Shown here: piece by piece, positions 38,304-50,050 of the stretch
Numbering within the stretch: the first letter of the stretch is position 1
Layout of the letters: every line of letters begins with the position of its first letter
Assembly (NCBI RefSeq): GCF_000203815.1
Contig: NW_004457708.1
Coordinates: forward strand, 1-64,000
Source of the DNA: Cavenderia fasciculata
Taxonomy: Eukaryota > Evosea > Eumycetozoa > Acytosteliales > Cavenderiaceae
Reading direction: 5' to 3'
DNA length: 64,000 nt
Notes under the pieces: generated by a model
What the model saw: only the letters and a program-made list of their open reading frames with translations
What the model was told of the DNA's origin: nothing
Databases searched by the model: none
Position numbers and translations under genes: made by a program

Positions 38304-39349
38304 ATGGCACCAAAGTTTGTAGATCATTTTGGCAAAGTTTCTTCTAAATACCTTACTTTTAGTAAGCAAAGATAAAGAGAGATAGAAAGATAGAGATAGA
38401 GATCATGATGATTAATATATATATATATTACTTTAGGACCAACATACCCAAATGAATTATTTGATATTATTAGAGATTACACTCAGAGTGATACAACAAG
38501 ACAATTAGCATTTGATATTGGATGTGGTAATGGACAAGCAACTGTAAAGTTGGCAGACATGTATGAAAAGGTGATTGGTTTTGATCCGTCAGAAGGTCAA
38601 ATAACAAGTGCACAACCTCATCCTCGTGTAGAGTATAGAGTGTCACCTGCTGAAAAGATTGATTGGCATCCTGATGGGTCAGTCGATTTAATCACAGTGG
38701 CACAAGCAGTTCATTGGTTTGATCTACCAACATTCTACAATGAAACAAAACGATTACTTAAACCAAAGACTGGTTCACTTATCATTTGGGGTTATGGTAC
38801 TTGTTCAATTGTCAATAATGATAAAGCACAACAAATTCATCGTCATGTATGTAAATAATAATAGAACACTTTAATGTTGTACAACATAGTATTATTAACC
38901 TGGATTGAATAGTTTTATGATTCTCTAGGTGATGAGTATTGGCCATCAAATAGAAAGTTTGTTGATCGTGAATACGTTGATATCATTCCAACCTATAGTA
39001 ACACAATTAGAAAGAATACAAGTTTTAATGTAACTACCCTACCCTACCTACCATCCACCAAAGTTTGAATTAACAAACAATCAAACAAACCAAACAAATA
39101 TTAATATTCATTCATTCATTCATATATGTTATTATTATTATTATTATTAATATTTAGAAAAAGTTAAGTATTGGTGATATGATTGGTTACTATTCTACTT
39201 GGAGTGGATACAACCAATACTTAAAGACAAATGAATGCAAGTTACCAAGTTTAAAGGAGCAATTACTCAATGCCTACAACACGACCGATGAGAATACTGA
39301 AATAGAGTTATCATTCCCACTCTTTATCATTCTTTCTAAAAAGGATTAA
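38304..39349 (+). CDS. Class I SAM-dependent methyltransferase
   Basis: Exons 38304-38361, 38437-38846, 38913-39029 and 39158-39349 encode 258 residues. The first exon plus splice gives FGKVSSKYLTFRPTYPNELF, the typical Y-x-x-FRP-x-YP opening of this family. Motif I is LAFDIGCGNGQATVKLA (S-adenosylmethionine binding), followed by the acidic residue in VIGFDPSEGQI, and VDLITVAQAVHWFDL with LLKPKTGSLIIWGYG. The length fits the family of small soluble methyltransferases found in fungi and amoebae (TMT1-like fold). The substrate is unknown. All key AdoMet-binding residues look present. Confidence 0.88.
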
Positions 39350-39522
39350 ATATAACATTCATGACTTTTCATCACCATCATCCACCTTTAACTGTAAATA
39401 AATAAAATTCATCAATCTGTGATTTTTTTCTCAAAGCACTCATCTCGATACTTTTGAACATCAAACCAAACTCATTTTAATCATAAAACAGAAAGAAGAA
39501 TAAGAAGAAACAATAGAATAAT

Positions 39523-40918
39523 ATGAGTAACAAATTACAACATGAAGAATTTGAAGAAGAAGTAGAAGATGAAGAAGGAAATGTAATTAAAAAGAACAAA
39601 AAGGATTTAGATTCAAATACATCTGCTGCAGCTGTTACTAGTGCTGCGGTTGTTGGTGGTGATACGACTACGACGACGACAACGACGACGACATCATCAT
39701 CATTACCTTCATCTGGAGAGAACAAGGTGTTTCTTTATAGTGGAAAATGGGCATACAAAGCACCCGATGGTCAATTATACATACACAATACAACAACCAA
39801 TCAATGGGAAAAGGAAGTGAAAATAACAAATGATATGATTCGTCAACAACAATCTGCATATGGTGGTACTAGTGCTCCTATGCCATCAAATAATAATAAT
39901 AGAAACAATAACAATAACAAAGAAAATATTAATAATAATAATAATGGTAATAATAAAAGAAAGAATCATAGAAATAGACAACAACAACAAAATAATAGTA
40001 ATAATAATAATAATGAACAAGAACAACCAATTGAAAATGAACCAATTGTAGATTTAATTATTTCTGGATTACCAACAAACCCATCACTCATTAGGGTCAA
40101 TGATCTATTTCAAGCATTTAGAAAAGCTGGTTTCATTCAAGAGACAGCAGATGGTGACCCCAAGATTCAATTCTTTATTGATGAGAGTGGTGCAAGAACT
40201 GGTCAAGCTGTTATATCCTATGCAAGGGAGGAATCGATTCATCTTGCCATTCAACTACTCGACGATACAGAGATTATACCAAAATATAAAATGAAGTTGG
40301 CACAAGCCACACCTGAACAAGTCAAAACTACTCAAGCAAAAGCACCTTCCAAAAAGGGTAAAAGGGAAGATTCAAGAGTTGTTAAAAAAAGAGAATTGTA
40401 AGTTAACTTGAATCATATTTATACATAGAATAGAGAGAGGATATAGAACACAATACTTAATATTAATTATTCTTTATTTTTTTAGAAATTATGGATGGGG
40501 AGAAAGTGAAAGTAGAGTTATTGTAATCAAAAATTTATTTGATCCAAAAGATTCATGGTCAAATCTAAACTTTTATGATGAATTAAAAGAGGATTTGGAA
40601 ATGGGATGTCAGAGATGTGGAGAAATTCAATCGATTACCATTTTTGAAAGAAATCCAGATGGTGTTGCAACCATCAAATTCAAAGACTTTGAAGCAGCAG
40701 AGAAATGTGTTGCATTGATGGAAGGCAGATACTTTGCTCAAAGAAAATTAACGGCAGACTTTTATGATGGTTTTACAGATTATCATGTAGAGGAAACGGA
40801 AGAGGAAAAAGAACAAAGATTAAAGGTTTGGGAACAATATCTTAAAGATTCTGGTGAAAATGATGATAGTGATCAAGAAAATAAAGAGGACGAAGATAAT
40901 GATGATGATGATCATTAA
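39523..40918 (+). CDS. Tat-SF1 / HTATSF1-like splicing factor
   Basis: Exons 39523-40397 and 40486-40918 encode 435 residues. An acidic/Thr-rich start is followed by a short Trp-containing unit (GKWAYKAPDGQLYIHN), an Asn-rich linker, RRM1 (VDLIISGLPTNPSL to MKLAQA, about 175-265) and, after the NYGWGE junction, a second RRM of UHM type (about 295-395: SRVIVIKNLFDPKDSW, RCGEIQSITIFER, GRYFAQRKLTADFYDG). The acidic tail ends in a run of Asp. The UHM fold with its RYF-type loop (GRYFAQRK) is the signature of Tat-SF1/Cus2, which bind U2 snRNP (SF3B1) and help prespliceosome formation in the nucleus. Confidence 0.87.
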
Positions 40919-41185
40919 TATATATATCTTATATACAAAAAGAGAAATAATGTAATGTTTATACAAATTCCAAAGTTTTTAAAAAGAATGGTAGATTTCT
41001 AGAAATACCATTCTAATCTATCGTTTTGAATCTCACCATAGATTGATTATATGTGTGTTTTGCGCGTTTGTTGATTATGATTATTGATCCAATAATATTA
41101 TAGTTGTTTAGAATGTGTTTTCGGTCAGTAGGTTATGGATTGATTGTGATTATCGTTTGCATCGTTTTATCAACCTATACTCTCA

Positions 41186-41716
41186 TTATTGAGCAACTTC
41201 TTTTAACTTTTCTTCAATAAATTCTTTTTGTTTATCCAATTCATCATTTTGTTCAGTTAGATACTTTTCATTACTCCATACTAGATAGAAAGAAAGAAAG
41301 AAAGAAAGAAAGCATGTTAGTATGCTACTAACAGAGAGAGTATACATGTTGTAACATACATGATTTGTTTTTATCGATAGTATTTGGTTTAGCAATGACA
41401 CATTTCAAGGTTTTACCATATAGTTCACTTTCATTCATATTGTCAACAGCATCTGCTGCATCTTCAGATGATTCATATTCTACAAAACAATATCCCTTGT
41501 TTCTATCTAAAATAAAAGAGACTCTAGAGTTAGTCAAAGTATACTTTTGATTTGTTTGATGGTGTACATACGATTTTTATGATCATTTGGTAAAATGATA
41601 TCAACTATATCTCCAAATGGAATGAAAGCTGCTGTAATGATATCAACTGTTACACTTTCTTCAAGACCTCCAACATATATAGTTTTCTTTTTGTTTACAT
41701 TATTTGTTGTATCCAT
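41186..41716 (-). CDS. PPIE/CYP33-like RRM protein lacking the cyclophilin domain
   Basis: Exons 41572-41716, 41360-41506 and 41186-41280 encode 128 residues. The single RRM closely follows the N-terminus of human cyclophilin E (PPIE): KKTIYVGGLEESV, AAFIPFGDIVDI, GYCFVEYESSEDAADAVDNM and NESELYGKTLKCVIAKP, then a Trp-Ser motif (LWSNEKYL) at the place where PPIE has PVWSDDDWL. Instead of a cyclophilin domain the protein ends in a short charged helix (DELDKQKEFIEEKLKEVAQ) and stops. RRM-only relatives would be RNA-binding spliceosome-associated proteins. Introns are short, with GTATGT donors. Confidence 0.85.
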
Positions 41717-41817
41717 CTTTATCTAAATATAAATTAAATGAATGATATCGATCGAATGATCAAAAACAAAGACATCATCTTTGATTTTAATTTTCTGTTT
41801 TGAATCATTTGCGAATA

Positions 41818-42610
41818 ATGTCTACAAATACAAATAATACAAATAATAGTAATGAATTCACAGATGGTAAACAATTCCTTCAAAAGTTAGAAGATGAAGC
41901 CAAAGATATAGAAGCAAAAGCTTTTGAAAAAGAAAAGAAATTACATTATCTCATTACTTTGATCAAAGATGAAAGAGAAGTTGGTAATGAAGTAAGTTTA
42001 AACTCTCTCTACTAGTAACAGAGAAAGAAAGTACTTTCAAATTTGTTCTAACATTTACGTATACTTGATTCGTTTATAGAAATTAACAAAGGCAAAAGAG
42101 GAATTAAAATATCTTCAAGAGAAATTGAGTCAATTAAGAGCTGTTTCAATTGCAAATGTAATGGACCATGATTGGTTTAATATTATTTATTTATTAATAT
42201 TTTTGTTGATATTGTACTAGATTGAAGATACTAAAAGGGATATATTAACGCTACAAAGAACATTGGATGAAATGAGAAGAAAATCAAATACTACGGAATC
42301 ACAAATCAAGGTGATTCAACAATCACATGAATCAACAATACCCAATCAAACGGCATCAACTGAGGAGTTGACAAAACAATTGGAAGAAACTAAAGAAATA
42401 CATTCAAATGTTACAAATGACTATGAACAACTTAAAAAGGATTCAAAATTGGAAGAGGAAACGTATGTTAGAAAAATAGTAGAAAAGAAGAAGATGTGAT
42501 TAGGATAATAATTAATGATCTAATCATCATTATTTAGATTAAAGAAAAATTATTCTTTATTAATTGACAAGGAAAAAGCTTTAACAGATAGATTAAATGA
42601 TACTTTATAG
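41818..42610 (+). CDS. Coiled-coil protein of unknown function (188 aa)
   Basis: Exons 41818-41991, 42080-42157, 42221-42462 and 42538-42610 encode 188 residues, nearly all predicted coiled coil (KLTKAKEELKYLQEKLSQLR, DILTLQRTLDEMRRK, EELTKQLEETKEIHSN). It ends with TAG, unusual here where almost all stops are TAA. No Trp, no membrane segment and no signal peptide. Size and form would suit a subunit of a structural or kinetochore/transport complex, but no family is recognised. It starts about 100 bp from the divergent RRM gene, so the two probably share a promoter. Confidence 0.7.
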
Positions 42611-42903
42611 GAAGTAGATCTGTCATTGGTTATGGTGGAAATGTATTATTAGTTGTAATTATAATTGCGATCACTTGACAAAACTTTTTAAAATATTATA
42701 AATTATATAAAATGATTGATAATCTTTTTTGGTTTTGGATAAATTTACAAATGTAGATAGAAATATATTTATTATTAATATAATTATTATAAAAAAGGAG
42801 GAGGAGGAGGAGGATAGATTAGAGAGCTCAGGAGAAACAATTTTATTTAAATTGTTCTCTTGGGCAAAGAAAAAAGGATATTCGCTGGTAAATTAATTTA
42901 AAT

Positions 42904-44343
42904 CTAAAGGTCCTCAATGTTTTTATAAACGATATCTTCACCTTCATCATTTGTAACAACCTTTTTCATTTTTGATCCCTTGAGACCTTCAGTAACTTGG
43001 AATTTGAATGAACTGTATGTCTTCTTTTGTGGAAGGATACGAATGGCAAGTTGATCGACAACAATGGTCGATACAGCCAAAAGACCCATACCACTGACCA
43101 ATGTCAACAAAAGTTGTTGGAATTCAAATTTACCAACTTCACCTGTTTGAACGAATAATAATCGAATTCCATGTCTACGATATAGATATCTATGTTGAAT
43201 ATCATTTTGATAGATTGGTTCTACAACTGAATATTCTGTATTTTCAATTACGCTTACCTAAAATAAAAAAAAAAACAAAAGGATAAGATAAATTGAACAA
43301 GGCCTTTGTCATTCATTTTTTAATTTTTGTACATACAGAATAAACATATCTATATTTATCGAGATTTGTTGAATAGGTATTTGAATAGGTAATAAATACA
43401 AATATATTTACACCATCATATCTCATTGAATTGGATGCATTGGTCAATGAACGATCATCAAGACTAATACCTGCAAATTGTAATATTTTTCCAAGTGTAA
43501 CAATATCTGGTTGACCTGATATTCCAATTGAATTGACTCCATCCTAGATAGAAAAATAATAATATTTAATATATATTAGACCATTCATATTCATACTAAA
43601 ACACATACATCAAGAGTAATAAGATCACCTTCTTCATTTTCGATATATCCACTTAATTGTTGAGAATTCTTTTGAACTTTGGATTGTGGTGCGTATAATG
43701 TGTGATCAATCAATAACTAAATAAAAATTACCAATTATTAATTTGTTTGTTTCTAGACTCTATATTATTATTATTCCACTTTTTCTTTTGTTGCTTACAG
43801 TAAAATTTTCAATATCAGCAATAAAAATACTGTTTGGGTCATCTTCGGTATATGTACAATTTGGATTGGTAAAATCACATCCATCAGCATGTTGACTAGA
43901 AGTCTTTACTCTTGTTGAGGCTGTAAAAGAGTCTCTCTCGCCAATTGGAAAGACAACAAGATTCTCATCCCAATATTGACATGTTATATTATGGAATAAT
44001 GTTGAATTAAATCCTGGTTGATTACCACAATATGGTAATGGATAGGTATAGTTTACTGGCTAAAAAAAAAAAAAAGTTTAGATTTTTTGTTCCCTCTTTA
44101 AACGGCACTACGTTTTTTGTTTCAATTGTTACTTACAGGTTTTAATGATGTTCTGATTGATCCAATTGGGATTTCTACTTCCAAATAACCCTTGTTCATA
44201 AATATAGATACAACGACGACATATACAAAAATACCTAATAGAAATGTCAAATGAAGTATACCTAATCTACGATCTCTAATTCTGACCACTTTGACTGTAT
44301 TGTAGGATAGCCAATCATCTAAAGTACCACAATCAAAATACAT
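42904..44343 (-). CDS. P2X-type ATP-gated cation channel
   Basis: Exons 44137-44343, 43799-44059, 43609-43716, 43337-43543 and 42904-43257 encode 378 residues, the usual dictyostelid P2X size. The N-terminal cytosolic part has the conserved YNTVK (Y-x-T-x-K) motif. TM1 is HLTFLLGIFVYVVVVSIF, the large ectodomain lies at about 55-305, TM2 is LLLTLVSGMGLLAVSTIVV, and the C-terminus has YSSFK, the Y-x-x-x-K trafficking/stabilisation motif. In D. discoideum P2X receptors sit on the contractile vacuole and act in osmoregulation and Ca2+ release. The five-exon model is fully in phase. Which paralogue (p2xA-E) is not decided. Confidence 0.9.
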
Positions 44344-44851
44344 TTTTTAATATAAATATATGATATATATGTGATAATTGAGGGAATAAGCAATGATGTA
44401 GTATAAATAGTAAAGTTGATGGATGTAGAAAAAAAAAAAAAAGTTAGTTTGAGGGCTTGGAAACCGTGTGCACGCGATATGTGACGAGAGTCTTTCAAAG
44501 CGACGTACCCCAGTTGATAGACATGAGACCCATATTAAAAATTTCTCTCTCTCTCTTTTTGTTTTTGCTGATGAATAACTTTTCACTCTGGCAAGTTTAT
44601 GTGTTACACTTCTTTTTCAGACCAGTAAAAAACAAATAAAACAGAGGCAAAGCGTCTTAAAGTGGGAAGAGCAAAGGATCAAGGTTTTTTATTTTCGGGC
44701 TGAAAAAAAAAATAAAAATGAGAAATCGAAAGATATTAGTGTAATCGGACCCAAAATTATCGAAAAAATAAACGTCACGTGTGTGTTGTTTGATGACGAT
44801 CACAAACATACATGTCCTGTCATGACGTGTAAGGTGAATGCATTTTATTTC
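44344..44851. other. Promoter region of the P2X gene
   Basis: AT-rich near the start codon, then a GC-richer island at about 44455-44535 (with GTGTGCACGC and ACGTACCCC). A second stretch near 44773-44830 has CACGTG and TCATGACGTG motifs. No gene is supported; an 80-codon frame at 44347-44586 has no protein character. Confidence 0.5.
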
Positions 44852-47800
44852 TTAATCGAGACTATTGTACAAATCAGAATCTTGTGGGGACAATGTTATC
44901 AAGTATCTAGTAGCCCACTTGAAATCTTTTTCATTTAAACCACTGCTAGCAGTAGAAGAGTTATTAATCGATTGGTTGGTATGACTGGACTCTTCTTCTT
45001 CTTTTTTTTGTTGATCTAAAAATATTTTGTAACTATCAGGTGATGATTGTGCATCACCTTGAAGATAGTAAATGTCATTTCCTAATTTGTTGAGTTGAGC
45101 AATGTGAGGATCATTTTTAGAGAGTTGTTCGGCAATGGGGTTGGCCAAAGATTCGAGTGCAGAGACATCGATGAAATTGACCAAGACGACACCCTTCCAC
45201 GAGACCTCTTCTCCATTGAGATCGATTCTATAGCGTTCGCGATAAAAGGTGGATAGTTGCTTAGACTTCATGAGGTCGGCCAATGGAGCTGGCAAGAATT
45301 TGCCACTATAGACTGGTAAGACGCTGAGAAGATGGGCAAGTGGTTGAAGTGGAGCACCTAGCTTGAATTCAATATGGGAGGTATCCTTGAATCCCTTTCC
45401 AACGACCATTTCCTTGCAATAGGCAGCAAGATCGGCTGCCAATGGGGCATAGTGGAAATTGTAAGACCATTTCCAATCTGGACATCCAACAGTATAATAT
45501 TTCAATACCCAGGATAGACCACGAACATATGATTGGCAAACCCATTGCTTTACATTTTCAACTTCACTGGTAGATGCTTGAAGTTTAAGTTTGTAATAGT
45601 TGAGTTCACCCTCTTGAAGATTGGCCAACTGTGATGTCAATATATCATTTCTTTCTTCCTCAAATTCAGATGCCATTCTTCCATTTGCTTCTGCCTCTTC
45701 TTTTTCCTTATCCTCTCTTTCTTTGGAAACCTTTAAAATATGAGTCAATCTTGCTAAATCCTTTTTTCCCATTCTTTCCAATTTATCTGGATAAATTACA
45801 GATTCCCAATTACCAAGTACATTTAATAATTCACTAAAATTTGAATATATAATCTAAAAATAAAATAAAATAAATAAAAGTAAATAGATAATTGTTTAAT
45901 TTCTTTTGCTTTTGCTTTTTCTTTTTCTTTTTCTTTTGTTTTTTTTTTTTTTTTTTTACATTTGTATCAACAGTTAAATAATTAACTTTACCAGTTGATT
46001 TGATTGAATTATGAATCCAATCTTTATACCAACCAAGAATCAATTCAATTGAACCATCTTTGATTGATACGGCAGGTAAATGTGGAAGGAAATCATTACC
46101 CATCAACATACACATGACAGTAATATCATTGATACAATTATTAATATCTAGTTGTGATTCATTTTCCAAACCAAATGTCAAATAGTATTTGATGTATTGT
46201 CTGAGATTATCTAAATTTACAAATTCAAATTTTCTTTCAACTGTCAAATATTCATCTTCTTGTTTTGATAATGCTCTACCAAATTTAATAAATAATTCAT
46301 TTGCTCTTTCAAAATCCCATTCTGCCAACTAAAAAATTAAATAAATAAAATAAATTAATATTTCTATTTTTTTTATATTTTTTTTTTTTACATACACCTA
46401 AATAAAAATAAGAAGAATCAAGATTCATTCCATGACCAGCAATTGTAATAAATTGATTAGCCTTTTCTTCCTTTTCAATTCTTCTTTTTTCCTTTTCAGC
46501 TTCTTTTTCAGCCTTTTCTTCTTCAGAGATGACTACTTTGGGCTTTGGTTCTTCAGGGACAACGGGTTCCTTTTGAGCAGGTGGACGACTCTTTTTCAAG
46601 GTTACTTTGTTGCCCTTGAGGTATTTACCATCCATAGTCAATGATTTTTTAACGTCATCCAAGTTGCCAAAATTAATAATACAAAATTTAAATGGATGAG
46701 CCTTTCTTCTTGGCGTGGTAAGGAATTGAACCGATTCAACCTTGCCAGTTGGTTTGAAAAAGTCAACTACATCCTTTTCCGTGACATCAAGTTCTAGTCT
46801 TGTACAAAAGATTGAATTGTTGTAATAGACACCATCGTCTTCTTCAACGACAGCGTTTTCAGCTTGTTCTTCGATCAATGGTGACTCGACTTCAACCTTT
46901 TCATCCTTGTAGTATTGTGCAATAGTCAATTTAATATTATTGACGTAGAAATAGGCACCTCTGCATGCAATATCTTTGACAGCATCGACTGATCCAAATT
47001 GGATAAATGCAGTGAGCGATGGTTTCTTGGTGGGTGCCTTTTCAAACTTGATGTCGACAATCTCACCATAGTAGGAAAAGATCTCCCTAATGTCAGCCTC
47101 TGATGCCTGTGATGGAATGTTTCGGACCGAGATCTTGGTGGTATTGATACCGTTTGATTGCCAGTCAATGTCACCTTCCTTGTTGCTGGCGTGTAGCTTT
47201 TTCATTGCCAATGCCGACTTGCATTCATAGGACATGTGATACTCTGACTTGCAAATACTACATCCATAGCTCAAAGACTGGAAGTCACGGAGTACAAAGA
47301 AACGTTGCAAATGTACCGATAGACCAAGGAAGATCAAATCAGCATCCATACCATAGAATATGTGACTGGTAGACTCCGACCAATTCTTGTGATTACCACG
47401 AATAAAGTCCATAATCTTGTGTTCTCCTTCACCTGGCACAGTGGTATCTGACAATACAACAGCCAAGTGTGGATGACTCTTTGCCAATACCGTCGAAATG
47501 TATTCTCCAATCCAATGATTTACCTTGTTCATAAACTCGGTTGCTGGTGAAATTGAATTTGAATCAAATACTTTATCTAATAATTCTAAATAATTTGGTT
47601 GAGCAACAGCTGGTGTAGTAGCGGCAGCTGGTGTGGAAGGAGTTGAGGGATCAGAAGATTCATCTGTTGTTATTGGAGGGGAAGAAGTAGATGGAGATGA
47701 AGTAGATGGAGATGAAGATGAATGATTATTATTATTATTATGTCTAGGATTTGGTTGTTTAGGACCTTTTGATAAGATTTCACGAATATCTTTAGCAGAT

Positions 47801-48210
47801 CTAAAACGACGTCTACGTTGTTCAGTTGCTTTGGCACGTGGTGGTACACCATCCAATGCAATGTAAACCAAATCTGATGGGTTTGTAGTAACAATGATAT
47901 CATTTAAACGTTTGAATATGTTTTCCTTGATCGTATCATCTGTGTTTGGTTTAGATGCCATGATTGATTCGACCGATGGTTCTCCCTTTGCATGTGTAGA
48001 GTTATGAATAACACCATTCATATCAATATAAAGGTTATTAAATTTAACATTATTACATCTTGGATCAATCTTTAAAGGTGTAGTAGTAGTAGATGATGAA
48101 GAGACTTCATCTTGTTCTTGTTGCTCTTCTACTTGTTGTTGTTGTTGGAAATACTGTATTGATTTTGGGTATTTATCAACCAACCATCTATAAAATGCTG
48201 GTATACCCAT
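44852..48210 (-). CDS. XRN-family 5'-3' exoribonuclease with two inserted RRMs
   Basis: Exons 46396-48210, 45960-46328 and 44852-45853 encode 1061 residues. The XRN nuclease core is complete: MGIPAFYRWLVDKYP, LYIDMNGVIHN, ALDGVPPRAKATEQRRRRF, VPGEGEHKIMDFIR, GMDADLIFLGLS, then GNDFLPHLPAVSI, WKWSYNFHYAPLAADL and the FYRERYRIDLNG-type region. Inserted between the two halves of the core are a CCHC zinc knuckle (CSICKSEYHMSYEC, about 310-325) and two RRM-like domains (about 355-432, starting TTKISVRNIPSQ, and about 460-540, containing GKVESVQFL), followed by a Lys/Glu helix. XRNs degrade 5'-monophosphate RNA, nuclear (XRN2) or cytoplasmic (XRN1). The knuckle suggests the XRN2 side; the RRMs could choose substrates. 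Confidence 0.9.
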
Positions 48211-48447
48211 TACTTGTTATAAATTATCTATATATATATAATGTTGAAAAATGATGATATGTACGTATGTATGATTTGAGGTCGAATCAAGAAAAGCCCA
48301 ATAAATAAAAATATCTTTCAAGAATAATTTTTTTTTTTTTTTTTGTTGAGAAATCAAAGGGAAAGAGAAAGAAATACAATTATACTATTTTATTCCTATA
48401 TTATGTGTTTGGTATTATTTATTATTAATATTATTTCTTTATTGAAT

Positions 48448-50004
48448 TTAGTCCAATTCTATTGTAAATATTGGTTTTAATTTATCGTCATATGATACTT
48501 TGATAAGGAATGGACATTGAGCGATTTCAGGACCAAAGACTTTACCTTCATCGTATTTGAGTACTTCAATGTGATTGTCGTGTACTTTGCCTTTGAATAT
48601 GGCGATGGCATTGTCATAGTCGGGCCATTCAATCTCTCCATGTACAATTTGGGTGGTGGTCGTGTCACGACTTTCAATACGCAACTTAAAATTGTCGTAT
48701 TGTGTAGCTTTGCCCTTGTAGACAGAGTTGAGACGTAAAACAGACACTGGTGGCGATTTGGTCAGTTTGAGAGAGAATGTCATGTCGTCAACCTTGCCTT
48801 CAATCTCGTCAGTGTATACAGATGCTTCATAGTTGTTGGGCAATTCAATCTCATCGTCGTTGCCTTGCACCAATTCGTATTCTTCCATCTTGAGTTCATG
48901 TCCTTTTAATGTACCCTTGAATTTAGTGATGGCATCACTCATTGTTGGCCAGTGTATGGTACCATTGACAATACTAGTTCCTGCATTCTTGGTGTCTGCC
49001 TCAACCGACTCTACCTTGATAGTCATTGGATAAACGTCGTCATCAGATTTGCATACACCCATCCATTCACTCTCTCCCAAGAAATAAGCTCCATCTGCTG
49101 TCTTTTTTGATTTCGATTTAGATGATGTATCTTTTGCTGGTGCAGCTGTTGTTGTTTTACTTTTACTTGTTGTAGTAGTTGTAGTTGGTGGTGCAACAGC
49201 AGCTACAGTTACAGGAGCAGCAGCAACAGCTGATTTCAAATTGGAGGATGATTTCTTTACAGGTGCCAATTTTTTCTTTTTAACAAGGAATGGTGTAGTG
49301 TCGACCACCTTTTTAGCCTTGACACATGCAGCTACAAACTCTTCCAATACAGGCTCTGAATTGTATCCTTCAACAGCCGACAAATATTTATTAAACTCTG
49401 CCTCGTCTGTTGGAGTTACATCACTCTTTGAATATAATACATAATCAACCTAAAATCAATCAAAACTTTTATAAGTCTTTTTATCTACTTTTGTTGTATA
49501 TATCCATCTATCTATCTTTGCTTACCTTGACCTTTCCAGTGATTGAAGTTGAAATTTTACCCTTGTACTCTCTAATCTCATCGACGATTGCAAGGTATTC
49601 TTTGGAAGACTTTGAAGTGCCAAGATAGGATTGATAGCTGCAGAAACGAATACCTTTGAAAAAGTCGTCTGCTACCAATGTTCTCTTGACAGCACGTCTT
49701 TTCATTGGATCATCATATCTTCTTTGTATGCCTATCAAATCTTTATCTGTAATTGAATTAAAGTTTGATACAATCTAAACAACATGAAATGATTGATATT
49801 AATGAATGAATGATACTATGGTAGTAATATATATTAGCCTATGTAACATACATCAGTATAAGAAAGAGTAAGATCTAAATATCTTTGACCATCTACTTTG
49901 ATTGTTTTACTTCCTTTGGCATGTTCTTGTTCAAAGCCATCGATTGCCTTTTGATCAAATGGAATCCAAATCTGATCATTATACCAATACCATATCCATC
50001 CCAT
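48448..50004 (-). CDS. WWE + BRCT protein with two C-terminal repeats
   Basis: Exons 49852-50004, 49526-49774 and 48448-49449 encode 467 residues. Residues 2-50 (MGWIWYWYNDQIWIPFD, SKTIKVDGQRYLDLTLSY) form a WWE domain, the iso-ADP-ribose or E3/PARP-associated module. Residues about 75-170 (FFKGIRFCSYQSYL, GKISTSITGKVDYVLYSK, EEFVAACVKAKKVVDTTPFL) form a BRCT domain. After an Ala/Thr/Lys linker two related units of about 95 residues follow (about 250-345 and 365-467), each with an IHWP/IEWP-x-x-x-x-AI-x-x-FKG core. No PARP catalytic domain is present. WWE plus BRCT points to ADP-ribose-linked DNA damage response in the nucleus. The repeat family is not recognised. Confidence 0.8.
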
Positions 50005-50011
50005 CTCTTTC

Positions 50012-50050
<39 letters not shown>

